A stretch of DNA of 61,447 nt, taken from contig CAYPJU010000034.1 of the NCBI GenBank assembly GCA_964411125.1, forward strand, positions 1 through 61,447. Direction: 5' to 3'. A program made the position numbers and the translations under genes. Below, one piece after another: positions 52,758 to 61,385 of the stretch. This DNA is from JBFIHF01 sp964411125. GTDB taxonomy: Bacteria > Myxococcota_A > Bradymonadia > Bradymonadales > Bradymonadaceae. Under the pieces are notes generated by a model. The model saw only the letters and a list, made by a program, of their open reading frames with translations. It did not search any database and was not told the DNA's origin. Position 1 is the first letter of the stretch. The number at the start of each line of letters is the position of its first letter.

Positions 52758-53288
52758 TCAGTGCTTGGTCCGCGGGTCGGGCAGTTTGTCGAGTCGGCTG
52801 CGCAGCTCTTCGACGAGCGCGTCGACCTTCTCTTCGGTGTCGAGGTCTTCGAAGTACTCGATCTCGCCGTTCGAGTCCGTGAGTTGCAGCATCGGTGCGG
52901 TGCCGCACGATGCGAGGCACTCCGCCTCGGTGAGGGTGAAGTGTCCGTGGTGGTCGGTCTCGCCGAGCCGCACGTCGAGCTTCTCTTCGAGCTGTTCGAT
53001 CAGGTTGTAACCGCCCCGGAAGGCGCAACTGAGCGTCGTGCAGACCTGAAGGTGGCACTTCCCGACGGGCGACTTGTTGTACATCGTGTAGAACGTCGCC
53101 GTGGTGAGGACTTTGGCGGGCGGCAGTTCGAGCCGCTCGGCGAGGTAGTCCATCACCTCCACGGAGATCCAGCCGAACTCGGCCTGGGCCAGATGCAACG
53201 CCGGGAGCAGGGCTGCCAGCGTGTTCGGGTATCGACTCACGATGTCGCGGAATTCGCGCTCGCCGTCGGGAGAAAACTGCAGACTCAT
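52758..53288 (-). CDS. nuoE: NADH-quinone oxidoreductase subunit E
   Basis: A 176-residue thioredoxin-like [2Fe-2S] subunit of complex I. Cluster ligands are C83, C88, C124 and C128, in VCTTLSC and CLASCGTAP. The start at ATG 53288 is preferred; a TTG at 53315 would add nine residues. It is the first nuo gene of the operon, and its promoter should lie in the 190-bp gap to the acetyltransferase gene. Confidence 0.94.
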   Translation of the reverse strand: MSLQFSPDGEREFRDIVSRYPNTLAALLPALHLAQAEFGWISVEVMDYLAERLELPPAKVLTTATFYTMYNKSPVGKCHLQVCTTLSCAFRGGYNLIEQLEEKLDVRLGETDHHGHFTLTEAECLASCGTAPMLQLTDSNGEIEYFEDLDTEEKVDALVEELRSRLDKLPDPRTKH

Positions 53289-53355
53289 CGCGTGGCTCGC
53301 TGAGAAGGGCTTCAAGTCGCCACCGGATTACTAAATGAGCAGGGCGGCGAGGTCA

Positions 53356-53371
53356 ACCACCACATGGTGGT
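53356..53371. promoter_or_regulatory. Palindrome in the nuoE/acetyltransferase divergent gap
   Basis: A 7-bp inverted repeat ACCACCA/TGGTGGT with a two-base centre sits between the divergent genes. The layout fits a dimeric repressor site for either direction, but there is no direct support. Confidence 0.35.
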
Positions 53372-53478
53372 GGTGAGGCCGGAAAACGGGGCTCGTGGGC
53401 CGTCGTACGTCGGCAGTGAGGACCGAGCGTCGCGTGTGGGACTCGACACCGTTAGGCGGCTGCACTATCAAGGAAAAC

Positions 53479-53943
53479 ATGCCAATCATCGAAGCCCCCC
53501 ATCGCGGCGATGCCGCGGCGATCGCCACGCTGTTCAAAGAGGACATGGACGACCTCGGTGTCGAAGTGTCGACCGACGATCTGCGCGGCCTCGCCGACCA
53601 GATCGTCGCGGGCTCGACGCAGGGGGATCCCGAGTGCATCTGCCTCGTCGCGCGCCTGGAAGAGGGGGGCGACGCGGTTGGCGTCATTCTCGCAAACTTG
53701 AACTATTCGTTGAAGTTCGGCGGCCGAGCGCTCTGGATCGAAGAACTATACGTGACCCCGAGCGCTCGTCGCCTGGGGCTCGGGCGCGAGCTCGTCGATG
53801 CGCTGCTCGACTGGGCGGAGGAGAACGGCATCCGAGGGGTCGACCTCGAAGCGTATCAGGGGAACACCCCTGCGTCGGTTCTCTACCGTTCGATGGGGTT
53901 TCTGCGGCTCGGGCGCGAGCGCTTCTATTTCCCGATGGATTGA
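53479..53943 (+). CDS. GNAT-family N-acetyltransferase
   Basis: A 154-residue GNAT fold acetyltransferase that would use acetyl-CoA. The CoA pyrophosphate loop is seen as RRLGLGRELVDALLDWAEE, preceded by the strand LWIEELYVTPSAR and followed by the VLYRSMGF segment. The ATG at 53479 follows AAGGA. The acceptor cannot be told. It is transcribed alone and ends at a strong hairpin. Confidence 0.88.
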   Translation: MPIIEAPHRGDAAAIATLFKEDMDDLGVEVSTDDLRGLADQIVAGSTQGDPECICLVARLEEGGDAVGVILANLNYSLKFGGRALWIEELYVTPSARRLGLGRELVDALLDWAEENGIRGVDLEAYQGNTPASVLYRSMGFLRLGRERFYFPMD

Positions 53944-53970
53944 GGCGAGGCAGGCCAGGGAGAAGCTCTG

Positions 53971-53998
53971 CGGGGCGGCCGCAAGGCCGCCCCGTTTT
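53971..53998. terminator. Terminator hairpin between GNAT and RNase J genes
   Basis: A perfect 10-bp stem (53971-53980 with 53985-53994) closed by a GCAA tetraloop is followed by four T. It ends the rightward acetyltransferase gene; the leftward RNase J gene ends just beyond it. Good stability, short T-run. Confidence 0.75.
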
Positions 53999-54001
53999 CG
54001 T

Positions 54002-55669
54002 TCAGAGTTCGTGGACGACCGGAACGACGACCGGCTTTCGGTCGATCGTCTTCCGGAAGTAGCGCCGGACGGCGGTCCGGAGCGCTTCACCGACCTCCGC
54101 GGGATCCTTGCGCGCGTCGGGGGAGAGCTGCTTGACGGCGTCCCTCGCGTAGGCAGCGGCCTCGGGCATGAGGCGTTGCGCTTCCTCTTCGCCTGCGAGA
54201 AATCCGCGGTGAACGAGGTCGGGCCCCCCCGTGAGCTCACCGGTGGCGATGTCGAGCACCGCGAAGGCCACGACGATCCCGGTGGCGGCGAGTTTTCGGC
54301 GATCGGAGAGCTGAACGTCGTCGAGATCTCCGAACAGCTTTCCGTCGACTCCGATTCTGCCGACGGGGACGCGGTCGACCACCGACGCCGAGCTATCCCG
54401 AAACTCGAGGACGTCGCCGTCCTCGATGAGGACCGACTCGATGTCCAGGTCGGTCGCGATCGAGGCGTGAGCCAGCCGCATCCGGTACTCGCCGTGAACC
54501 GGGACCACCCATTCGGGCCTCACGAGGTTCAAGAGGAGCTTGAGCTCGTCGCGATAGGCGTGACCCGTGGTGTGGACTGGTGCATCACGTGGCGTGACGA
54601 CCTCGGCGCCGCGGCGTGTGAGGCTGTCGATCATGTTGTAGATCGCCGCCTCGTTGCCGGGGATGACGCGGGCGCTCAGGATGACGCGATCGCCGCGCTG
54701 CATCGTGACCTGGTGATGATCTCCCTGCGCGAGTCGGTGGAGGCTCGAGCGCGGCTCGGCCTGAGAGCCGGTGGCGAGGAAGAGGAGGTCGGAGTCGGCG
54801 TGGGAGCCGATGTCCTTGGCGTCGATGAACGGGTTCTTCCCCTCGATGGGCAGGAAGCCGTTCTCGCGGGCATATCCGACGTTCTGGTTCAGACTTCGTC
54901 CGAGCAGCACGATCTTGCGCCCCAGCGCCTGAGCTGTCTCGACGAGGCCTCGCACGCGGGGGATGTTGCTCGAGAACATCCCCACGAACACGCGCCCCGG
55001 CGCCTCCGAGATCTGCCGTCGAAGGGCCTTCTGCACGTCGCGTTCGCTCGTCGAGAAGCCGGGGACTTCCGCGTTCGTCGAGTCACCGACGACGGCGAGG
55101 GTTCCCTCGTCACCGATGCGGGCGAAAGCACTCAGGTCCATCACGTCCTCGCCGATCGGGGTCTGGTCGAGCTTCCAGTCACCGGTGAAGAGGACGTTCC
55201 CGAGGGACGTTCCCACCGCGATCGACATCGCGTTGGCGATGCTGTGATTGACGTGGAGGAACTCGACCTCGTAGGGGCCGATCTCGTAGACGTCGCCGGG
55301 CTCGACGACGGTCATGGGTTGCTTCGGCTCGAGCCCCCATTCCTTGAGACGGTGGTTCAGCAGCGCCATCGTGTAGCGCCCGGTGAAGACCGGGATGTCG
55401 AGCTCGGACAGCAGAAACGGCAGTCCGCCGACGTGGTCCTCGTGGGAATGGGTGAGGATGACCCCGCGCAGTTTGTGCGCGTTCTCGATCACGTAACTCC
55501 AATCGGGGAGGTAGTAGTCGAGGCCGTAGTGGTGGTCGTCTGGGAAAGCGAGACCACAGTCGATCATGAGCATCGTGTCGTCGTGCTCGATGAGACAGCA
55601 GTTCATTCCGAAAGTGCGCAGTCCGCCGAGGGGGAGGATTCGCACGTAGTCATTCTGGGGTGAAGCCAA
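54002..55669 (-). CDS. rnj: Ribonuclease J
   Basis: A 555-residue metallo-beta-lactamase/beta-CASP ribonuclease involved in mRNA decay and rRNA maturation. Metal ligands are H74, H76, D78 and H79 (HSHEDH), H142 and D164. The beta-CASP region includes VVGDSTNAEVPG and FLATGSQAEPRSSL, and a C-terminal domain follows HGEYRMRLAHA. The start is TTG at 55669, with AGGA six bases upstream. Length matches RNase J1/J2. It is transcribed alone. Confidence 0.93.
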   Translation of the reverse strand: MASPQNDYVRILPLGGLRTFGMNCCLIEHDDTMLMIDCGLAFPDDHHYGLDYYLPDWSYVIENAHKLRGVILTHSHEDHVGGLPFLLSELDIPVFTGRYTMALLNHRLKEWGLEPKQPMTVVEPGDVYEIGPYEVEFLHVNHSIANAMSIAVGTSLGNVLFTGDWKLDQTPIGEDVMDLSAFARIGDEGTLAVVGDSTNAEVPGFSTSERDVQKALRRQISEAPGRVFVGMFSSNIPRVRGLVETAQALGRKIVLLGRSLNQNVGYARENGFLPIEGKNPFIDAKDIGSHADSDLLFLATGSQAEPRSSLHRLAQGDHHQVTMQRGDRVILSARVIPGNEAAIYNMIDSLTRRGAEVVTPRDAPVHTTGHAYRDELKLLLNLVRPEWVVPVHGEYRMRLAHASIATDLDIESVLIEDGDVLEFRDSSASVVDRVPVGRIGVDGKLFGDLDDVQLSDRRKLAATGIVVAFAVLDIATGELTGGPDLVHRGFLAGEEEAQRLMPEAAAYARDAVKQLSPDARKDPAEVGEALRTAVRRYFRKTIDRKPVVVPVVHEL

Positions 55670-55801
55670 ATCAAGTCCTGTAGAAAGTAAAGTGTGGGAG
55701 AGCTCGTCTAGACGCGATATAGCGCGCCGCGGGCGGAAGGGCCAGCGCCGCGAGGAGCGTCGTGGGTCAGCTCTCGAAGTTCGGGTACGTCGGGGCGCGC
55801 G

Positions 55802-56107
55802 TCACGACGAAGGGTTTGCCTCGTCGTCCTCTACACAGCGCACGTCGGCCGGCACGACCAGAGGTTGGTCGGGGTTGAGCCAGATCTGACGGGTCGTGTC
55901 GGAGGGGGAGTCCGAGCAGGGTTGCTCGGCGGGGGTCGGGTCGCACCACAGACAATCGTTCGTGGGTTCCAGAACGTTCACGGGAACTTCTTGCGTCGCT
56001 CCGTGACTCTGAGGTTCGACCCAGGCGCGCGGGGTGAGGACGAGGAACATGCAGAACGTCATCACGGCCAGCACGCGGCTGAACATTATGTGATGAAGCA
56101 TCTGCAT
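55802..56107 (-). CDS. Small exported protein of unknown function
   Basis: A 101-residue protein with a signal peptide (MFSRVLAVMTFCMFLVL, about 7-23). The mature part contains a few Cys (CLWCDP, CSD, CVE) and is Pro/Asp-rich. No family is recognised. Start at ATG 56107 (AGAGGT upstream) is preferred over the longer frame to 56203. The 132-bp gap to RNase J holds nothing clear. Confidence 0.5.
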   Translation of the reverse strand: MQMLHHIMFSRVLAVMTFCMFLVLTPRAWVEPQSHGATQEVPVNVLEPTNDCLWCDPTPAEQPCSDSPSDTTRQIWLNPDQPLVVPADVRCVEDDEANPSS

Positions 56108-56381
56108 CTCTGACCTCTCATCGTCTCCGGGACCGCCAGGCCTTCCGCCCGACACCCTCCCGGACCGGGGAGTATACAAAAAAGGTTGTTCGGCCGAAAC
56201 CATCGCCGTCCTCGCCTTTGTTCCATTAGGACTCGTGAAAACGAAAAAAGTTCCAAACGGATCTGATTTTTATTCCTCCCGACGAAAAAAGTTTTCTTCC
56301 GGGGGACGGAAGGCAGCGGCGGGCTTTGCAGTCTCGTCGTGCCGACGTACCATTCGCGGACGACCAACATGCAGGGAGCCG
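56108..56381. other. 274-bp AT-rich gap before the TerB gene
   Basis: This gap is AT-richer than the rest of the window and contains two short ACGAAAAAAGTT stretches (near 56240 and 56285). It should hold divergent promoters for the small exported protein and the TerB gene. No clear -35/-10 pair was found. Confidence 0.35.
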
Positions 56382-56756
56382 ATGAACACAGAGCAAAAGA
56401 ACCTCTTCTTTCAATGTCTCTTTTCGGTGGCGTGGACAGACGGGACCGTCGGAGAGGAAGAGCGGGAACTCCTCACGGGGATGGTGGAGCACCTGACGAT
56501 GGACGAAGAGGAGCGCGAGCGCCTCGCCCGCTGGTTCGAATCACCCCCGGACGAACCCGACTGGCGCACCGCCGTCTCCGGAGAGCTCGCCGACCAACTG
56601 GTGCGGCAGGTCTTCCTGGTCGCGGCGAGTGATGGCGTGGTCAACACCGATGAGATTTCGATGCTCGAACGTCTGCGCATGCGAATGGAGATGACGCAGG
56701 AACATTTTCAGTCGTTGCTCGTCGAGGCGGAGAAGCTCCTCGCCGGGCAGACCTGA
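56382..56756 (+). CDS. TerB-like protein
   Basis: A 124-residue all-helical cytosolic protein of the TerB (tellurite resistance/DjlA-like) family. Visible features are AWTDGTVGEEERELLTGM and ASDGVVNTDEISMLERL, two related acidic EF-like segments. The ATG at 56382 follows GGGAGCC. TerB domains are often found with membrane-organising SPFH and NfeD proteins, as here. Confidence 0.78.
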   Translation: MNTEQKNLFFQCLFSVAWTDGTVGEEERELLTGMVEHLTMDEEERERLARWFESPPDEPDWRTAVSGELADQLVRQVFLVAASDGVVNTDEISMLERLRMRMEMTQEHFQSLLVEAEKLLAGQT

Positions 56757-56800
56757 GCGTCACCGGGGACACGGCGGGCGGGGGAATCGCCTTGTCACTG

Positions 56801-56825
56801 CCACAGACCCGCAGTATCTCTGTGG
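56801..56825 (+). terminator. Hairpin between TerB and NfeD-like genes
   Basis: CCACAGA (56801-56807) pairs with TCTGTGG (56819-56825) across an eleven-base loop; only TTT follows. It may be a weak terminator or a 5' leader hairpin for the NfeD-like gene. Confidence 0.4.
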
Positions 56826-56856
56826 TTTCACGCGAACAGACGAGCGGACGAAGTAC

Positions 56857-57746
56857 ATGATGTTGGCCTTCTACATCGGCTGCATGATCTTCGGCGGGAT
56901 CTTCGTCGGTCTGTCCGTGTTGTCGGGCCTCGGGGGGGGCGACGCCGATGTCGACAAGGAGCTCGACTTCGACAAGGAGCTCGACTTCGACAAAGACTTC
57001 GACTTCGACAAAGAGCTCGACTTCGACAAAGAGCTCGACTTCGACAAAGANNNNNNNNNNNNNNNNNNNNNNNNNNNNNNNNNNNNNNNNNNNNNNNNNN
57101 NNNNNNNNNNNNNNNNNNNNNNNNNNNNNNNNNNNNNNNNNNNNNNNNNNTCGACTTCGACAAAGAGCTCGACTTCGACAAAGAGCTCGACTTCGACAAA
57201 GACCTCGACTTCGAGTTCGACGGCGACGCCGATGCCGATGGGGTGGGCGTCGACGACGGCCCCGGCGCGGACGGCGACGCCGATCGCGACATCGAAGTGC
57301 GGCGAGGAAGGCGCTACAATCCGTTCCTCAGTTTCAAATTCTACACGTTTTCCTCGGCCTTCTTCGGGCTGACGGGGACGGTGCTCACGCTGCTCGCCGC
57401 GAACCCGATCGGGGTCTTCGTGGCGGCGGTCGTCATCGGGCTGACGGCAGGGGTAGGGATCACGTATCTTCTCCACATGGCCGATCAGAGCCAGGGTGGA
57501 CGTGTGGTGACCGGGCGAGACTTTGCCGGGCGGTCCGCCACCGTCACGATCCCGATTCGCTCGGGTCGGACAGGAAAGGTGAAGTTTCGCTTGAAGGGGC
57601 AGTTGGTCGAAATGATGGCCAAAAACGTCGACGACGGCGAGGACACGGTCCTCGACTTCGGCGAGGAGTGCTTTGTTCTGGGGATCGACGACGGGGTCGT
57701 ACAGGTCGTGCATCCTTCGCAACTCAAAAAACGGAGCGGCGCCTGA
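56857..57746 (+). CDS. NfeD-like membrane protein with acidic hexapeptide minisatellite (spans gap)
   Basis: An inner-membrane protein partner of the flotillins. Order: one membrane helix (residues 1-27), then at least eight copies of the hexapeptide D-K-E-L-D-F interrupted by a 100-N gap, then an Asp/Gly stretch (DGDADADG and so on) that could bind Ca2+, two membrane helices, and a C-terminal OB-fold like NfeD (GRVVTGRDFAGRSATVTI...VVHPSQLKK). Left of the gap the frame is 1; right of it the frame is shifted only because the N-run is an arbitrary length, so this is one gene, not a frameshift. True length unknown. The next gene starts 15 bp later. Confidence 0.72.
56953..57212 (+). repeat. 18-bp coding minisatellite (DKELDF repeat)
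   Basis: The unit is GACAAAGAGCTCGACTTC, with copies at 56953, 56971, 57007 and 57025 on the left and 57159 and 57177 on the right, plus variant copies at 56989 and 57195. Copies flank the gap on both sides, so the true copy number is unknown and probably variable. Confidence 0.9.
57051..57150. other. Assembly gap of 100 N
   Basis: Exactly 100 unresolved bases lie within a tandem coding repeat. This is the usual filler for an unsized scaffold gap. The interval should not be read as sequence or as a frameshift. Confidence 0.95.
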
Positions 57747-57761
57747 GGCGCTGATGGAACC

Positions 57762-59162
57762 ATGGACCTATTTTCAGTGGGAATCGTAGGGTTGCTCGGG
57801 GGGCTGGCGCTCGTGCTCCTCGTCTTCTTCGCGGTCATCAAGAGTTTCCTCTACATCGGACGCCCGAACGAGGTGCTCATCTTCTCGGGGCGCGATCACA
57901 AACAGAAGGACGGGAGCACGCGGGGCTACCGCCTGGTGTTCGGCGGGCTCTCGGTGAAGACACCGATCTTCGAGACGGTCGACCGGATGGACCTGCGCGT
58001 CTTCCCCGTGCGAATCGATACGAAGGGGGCGTACTCGAAAGGTGGTATCCCCCTGAACGTCCACGCCATCGCGAACGTGAAGATCTCGAGCAACCCCGAC
58101 GAGGTCCACAACGCGATCGAGCGATTCCTGGGGCGCAACCGTGAAGAGATGGTCCGGGTCGCCCAGGAGACGCTCGAGGGCAACATTCGCGGCGTGCTCG
58201 CGACGCTGACCCCCGAAGAGGTCAACGAGAACCGGCTGAAGTTCGCCGAGCAGCTCTCGCTAGACGTCGAGCCCGACCTCGAGAAGCTGGGGCTGCAGCT
58301 CGACACGCTCAAGATCCAGAACGTCTACGACGACCGCGACTACCTCGACTCGCTCGGCCGCCGACGGATCGCAGAGATTCTGAAGGTCGCCGAGGTCGCC
58401 GAGTCCGACGCCATGAAGAACGCCGAGGAATCGGAGGCTGGTGCCCAGGGGCGTGGCGAGGTGGCCCGTCGACAGGCGCAAGCCGAGATCCAGAAGGCGC
58501 AGAACGCGCTGCGCGAGTTTCAAGCAGAGCTCGAACTTCGCGCGAAGTCCGAAGAGGAGCGCGCCGAGGCGGCAGCCCTCGCCGCGCGCGCCGAAGCGGA
58601 GCAGGAGCTTCAGCAAGTTCGTACGGAGCTCGAGAAGCTTCGGCTGCAGGCCGACGTCGTCATCCCGGCCGAGGCCAACAAGGTCGCCCACGAGCTCATC
58701 GCGGCGGGCGAGGCTGCCCGCACGGCCGAGAACGGCCGCGCGATGGCCGAAGCGCTCCGACTGATGTCCGAGGTGTGGAAGAAGGCGGGGCCAGCGGCCA
58801 CCGACGTCTTCCTCATCCAGCGGCTCGAGACGATCATGGAGCAGGTGGCCACGGCCGCACGCCAGGTGCAGGTCCGCGAGGCCGCGCTCATCGATTCGGG
58901 CTCGGGAGATTCGCTCCCGAACTACGTCGCCTCCTTCCCGCGCATCGTGGGGGGAATCTTCCGAGAAGTCCGCGACAGCGTCGGGCTCGACATCGGAGGT
59001 GCCTTCACGGGCGTCAAGACCGAGTCCCATGGCGAGCCGCGTCAGCTCGGGCATCAGCGCCCCGCGTCACTGGACCGGGCCCTGTCGTCCGAACCGCAGC
59101 GGGCGCTGCAGGGAGTCCTGGCGAAGAAAGAGAAACAAACCAAAGAAGAGGGTGAGGTCTGA
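57762..59162 (+). CDS. Flotillin-like SPFH protein 1
   Basis: A 466-residue membrane-microdomain protein. One N-terminal membrane helix is followed by the SPFH domain (VKTPIFETVDRMDLRVFPVRI, NVHAIANVKIS), then the flotillin helical region with repeated Ala/Glu coiled coil (about 210-330), and a C-terminal tail. Flotillins organise membrane domains with NfeD-type partners. The ATG at 57762 follows the NfeD-like gene by 15 bp. It resembles the next gene over 300 residues. Confidence 0.86.
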   Translation: MDLFSVGIVGLLGGLALVLLVFFAVIKSFLYIGRPNEVLIFSGRDHKQKDGSTRGYRLVFGGLSVKTPIFETVDRMDLRVFPVRIDTKGAYSKGGIPLNVHAIANVKISSNPDEVHNAIERFLGRNREEMVRVAQETLEGNIRGVLATLTPEEVNENRLKFAEQLSLDVEPDLEKLGLQLDTLKIQNVYDDRDYLDSLGRRRIAEILKVAEVAESDAMKNAEESEAGAQGRGEVARRQAQAEIQKAQNALREFQAELELRAKSEEERAEAAALAARAEAEQELQQVRTELEKLRLQADVVIPAEANKVAHELIAAGEAARTAENGRAMAEALRLMSEVWKKAGPAATDVFLIQRLETIMEQVATAARQVQVREAALIDSGSGDSLPNYVASFPRIVGGIFREVRDSVGLDIGGAFTGVKTESHGEPRQLGHQRPASLDRALSSEPQRALQGVLAKKEKQTKEEGEV

Positions 59163-59163
59163 C

Positions 59164-60405
59164 ATGGAAATCGGTATCGCGCTCATCGCCATCATCGCCC
59201 TGTTGGTCATCGTCGTTCTCGTCGTGGCGGCCAACTACATCGAAATCTGTCAGCCGAACGAGGTGCTCGTCTTCAGCGGCGGAATCGGCGGAAAGGGCTA
59301 CGACGTCATCCACTCCGGACAGAAGGTTCGCATCCCCCTGATGCACAAGGTCGACCGCGTCGACGTCACCAACATGGTGATCGACATCAACGTGACGAAC
59401 GCCTACTCGAAGGGGGGGATCCCGCTGTCGATCAAGGGGATCGCGAACGTGAAGATCGGCAGCCATGCGCCCTACATCGACAATGCCGTGGAGCGATTCC
59501 TCGGCATGAGCCGCCAGCAGATTCAGCAGATCGCAAAAGAGACGCTCGAAGGAAACATGCGCGGCGTCCTCGCGACCCTGACCCCCGAGGAGGTCAACGA
59601 CGACCGGCTGAAGTTCGCCGAGTCGCTCCTCGAAGAGGCGGAGCACGACCTGACGAAGCTCGGGCTCGTCCTCGACAACCTCAAGATTCAGTCGGTCACC
59701 GACGAGAAGGGCTACCTCGACTCGATCGGCCGCAAGCAGACGGCGAACCTCCTCCGCGATTCGCGAATCGCCGAGGCGGAGAACCGCGCCGAAGCGACGG
59801 TCCGCGACGCGGACAACCAGCTCAAGAAGGCGATCGCGAAGATCAACGCTCAGAAGGACATCTCCGCGGCCGACGCCGAACGGCGAATCCTCGACGCCAA
59901 GACGAAGGGCCAGGCGATGGTCGCCGAGGAGCACTCGAAAGCTGGTGCTTCGATCGCGAAAGCTCGGGCGAGCCTCGACGTTCAGCGTGCGCGTCTGGAG
60001 CAGGTGAAACGCCAGCTCGCCGCCGACGTCATCCAGCCGGCGCAGGCTCGCAAGGCCGAGCTCGAGGCGGAGGCGAAAGGTGAGGCCGCGAAGATCATCG
60101 AGGAAGGAAAGGCGACGGTTCAGGCGCTCGAAGCGCTCATCGACACCTGGGAGGCGGCGGGCGACGCGGCCCGGCCCATCTTCCTCGTGCAGCAGTACGA
60201 CGCGATCCTCTCGAACATGCTCGCGACCATTCAGGACATCAAAATCGACAAGATTACGGTCATCGACTCGGGCCTCGCCCGGATCGACGAGCATGCTTCG
60301 GTGCCGATGAAGGCGGCGAGCGGCTCGGAGCAGATCAAGCAGACGCTCGGTCTCGATCTTCCGCAGATGGCTCAAGGGCTTGCGGCGCTTCAGAAGAAGG
60401 GCTAG
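59164..60405 (+). CDS. Flotillin-like SPFH protein 2
   Basis: A 413-residue paralogue of the previous gene. It has an N-terminal membrane helix, SPFH domain (RIPLMHKVDRVDVTNMVIDI, GIANVKIGS) and a coiled coil of Ala/Glu/Lys repeats (about 190-300), but a shorter tail. The ATG at 59164 starts 1 bp after the previous stop. The two probably form a mixed oligomer, as flotillin pairs do. Confidence 0.86.
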   Translation: MEIGIALIAIIALLVIVVLVVAANYIEICQPNEVLVFSGGIGGKGYDVIHSGQKVRIPLMHKVDRVDVTNMVIDINVTNAYSKGGIPLSIKGIANVKIGSHAPYIDNAVERFLGMSRQQIQQIAKETLEGNMRGVLATLTPEEVNDDRLKFAESLLEEAEHDLTKLGLVLDNLKIQSVTDEKGYLDSIGRKQTANLLRDSRIAEAENRAEATVRDADNQLKKAIAKINAQKDISAADAERRILDAKTKGQAMVAEEHSKAGASIAKARASLDVQRARLEQVKRQLAADVIQPAQARKAELEAEAKGEAAKIIEEGKATVQALEALIDTWEAAGDAARPIFLVQQYDAILSNMLATIQDIKIDKITVIDSGLARIDEHASVPMKAASGSEQIKQTLGLDLPQMAQGLAALQKKG

Positions 60406-60428
60406 CTTCGAACTCCTTCGAGGTGCAC

Positions 60429-61385
60429 ATGCCAACTTCCATTCGTCCGACTTGCGGCGCGGCCGTCGCACTCGCTGCGTCGCTCTTCTTCGCGGCTTGT
60501 AGCGGTCCCGTCGAAGAGGAAGACGATCGGGTCGAAATCTGTACTGATTGCGGTGTCGGAGGGAAGGGCGACCTTATTCTCGACAACCCGACCTCGACGC
60601 TCCTCGCGCCGACTTTGCTCTGCCAGATGGTCGAGGGACCTCCCGACGATTTCATCTCCGACACGCGTTGGGACCGCCTCGAGTGCCAGCTCCTGCTCGA
60701 AGAGCCGTTCGGCGTGAACTTCGCGGGCGTGAAGCTTCGCGCCGCCGGAGGTCGTCTGGAGGAGAAGCGGGTCGGCATGGATGCGCCCGATGGGACGAGG
60801 GTTCTCGAGGCACAGTTCGCGAGCGACGCTTCGAAGGCGGACGATGGTTTTTGGACCTACCCGCTGACGGTCGAGACGACGATCGATTACTACGCCGACA
60901 CGGTCACCTTTCCCGACGGGACCTCGACTGGAACGTCTTACGTTTCCAGGTGCGAGATTGTCCTCGAAGGGCCGGAGGCCGAGCCTTCATCGTATTGCAG
61001 CGGTGGTGACTTCGAACTCTGGCGCGTGGCGCTCGATGGAGACGAGGCTCTCGATTCGGCGTGGAGCGACAAGGAGCACCGCGCGGCGACGCTCCGGGCC
61101 GAGGTAATGCTCGACGCCATCTCGCCCGACATATGTTTCGATCGGTCCGACCCCTGTGGAACCACGACCACCGTGGTGTCTGCAGCCCCCTGGACGTTGC
61201 GGAACTCGGGAGGCGCGCCGTTCGAACTGTCGGCGCCGCTCATGATCGTCGTCCCCGTCGAGCACGCCAACGCGTCGGCCGCCATCACCGTCAAAGTGCC
61301 CTACAACGCCGACGGCACCGTCGTGCCGATCACCGGCGGAGGGGTCATCACGGTCGACGCCGACGGCAAAACCAGCCTGCGCTGA
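60429..61385 (+). CDS. Lipoprotein of unknown function
   Basis: A 318-residue lipoprotein (lipobox FAAC, Cys24) with an acidic linker and a CTDCG motif. The mature part is strand-rich with several Cys (two of them in SRCEIVLEGPEAEPSSYCSG). No family is recognised. The ATG at 60429 follows GAGGTG. It follows the flotillins by 23 bp, but may be independently transcribed. Confidence 0.7.
   Translation: MPTSIRPTCGAAVALAASLFFAACSGPVEEEDDRVEICTDCGVGGKGDLILDNPTSTLLAPTLLCQMVEGPPDDFISDTRWDRLECQLLLEEPFGVNFAGVKLRAAGGRLEEKRVGMDAPDGTRVLEAQFASDASKADDGFWTYPLTVETTIDYYADTVTFPDGTSTGTSYVSRCEIVLEGPEAEPSSYCSGGDFELWRVALDGDEALDSAWSDKEHRAATLRAEVMLDAISPDICFDRSDPCGTTTTVVSAAPWTLRNSGGAPFELSAPLMIVVPVEHANASAAITVKVPYNADGTVVPITGGGVITVDADGKTSLR

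Noticed and set aside
56857..57746. Frameshifted pseudogene
   Set aside because: The apparent frame change is caused by the arbitrary 100-N filler; repeat and downstream codons are intact.
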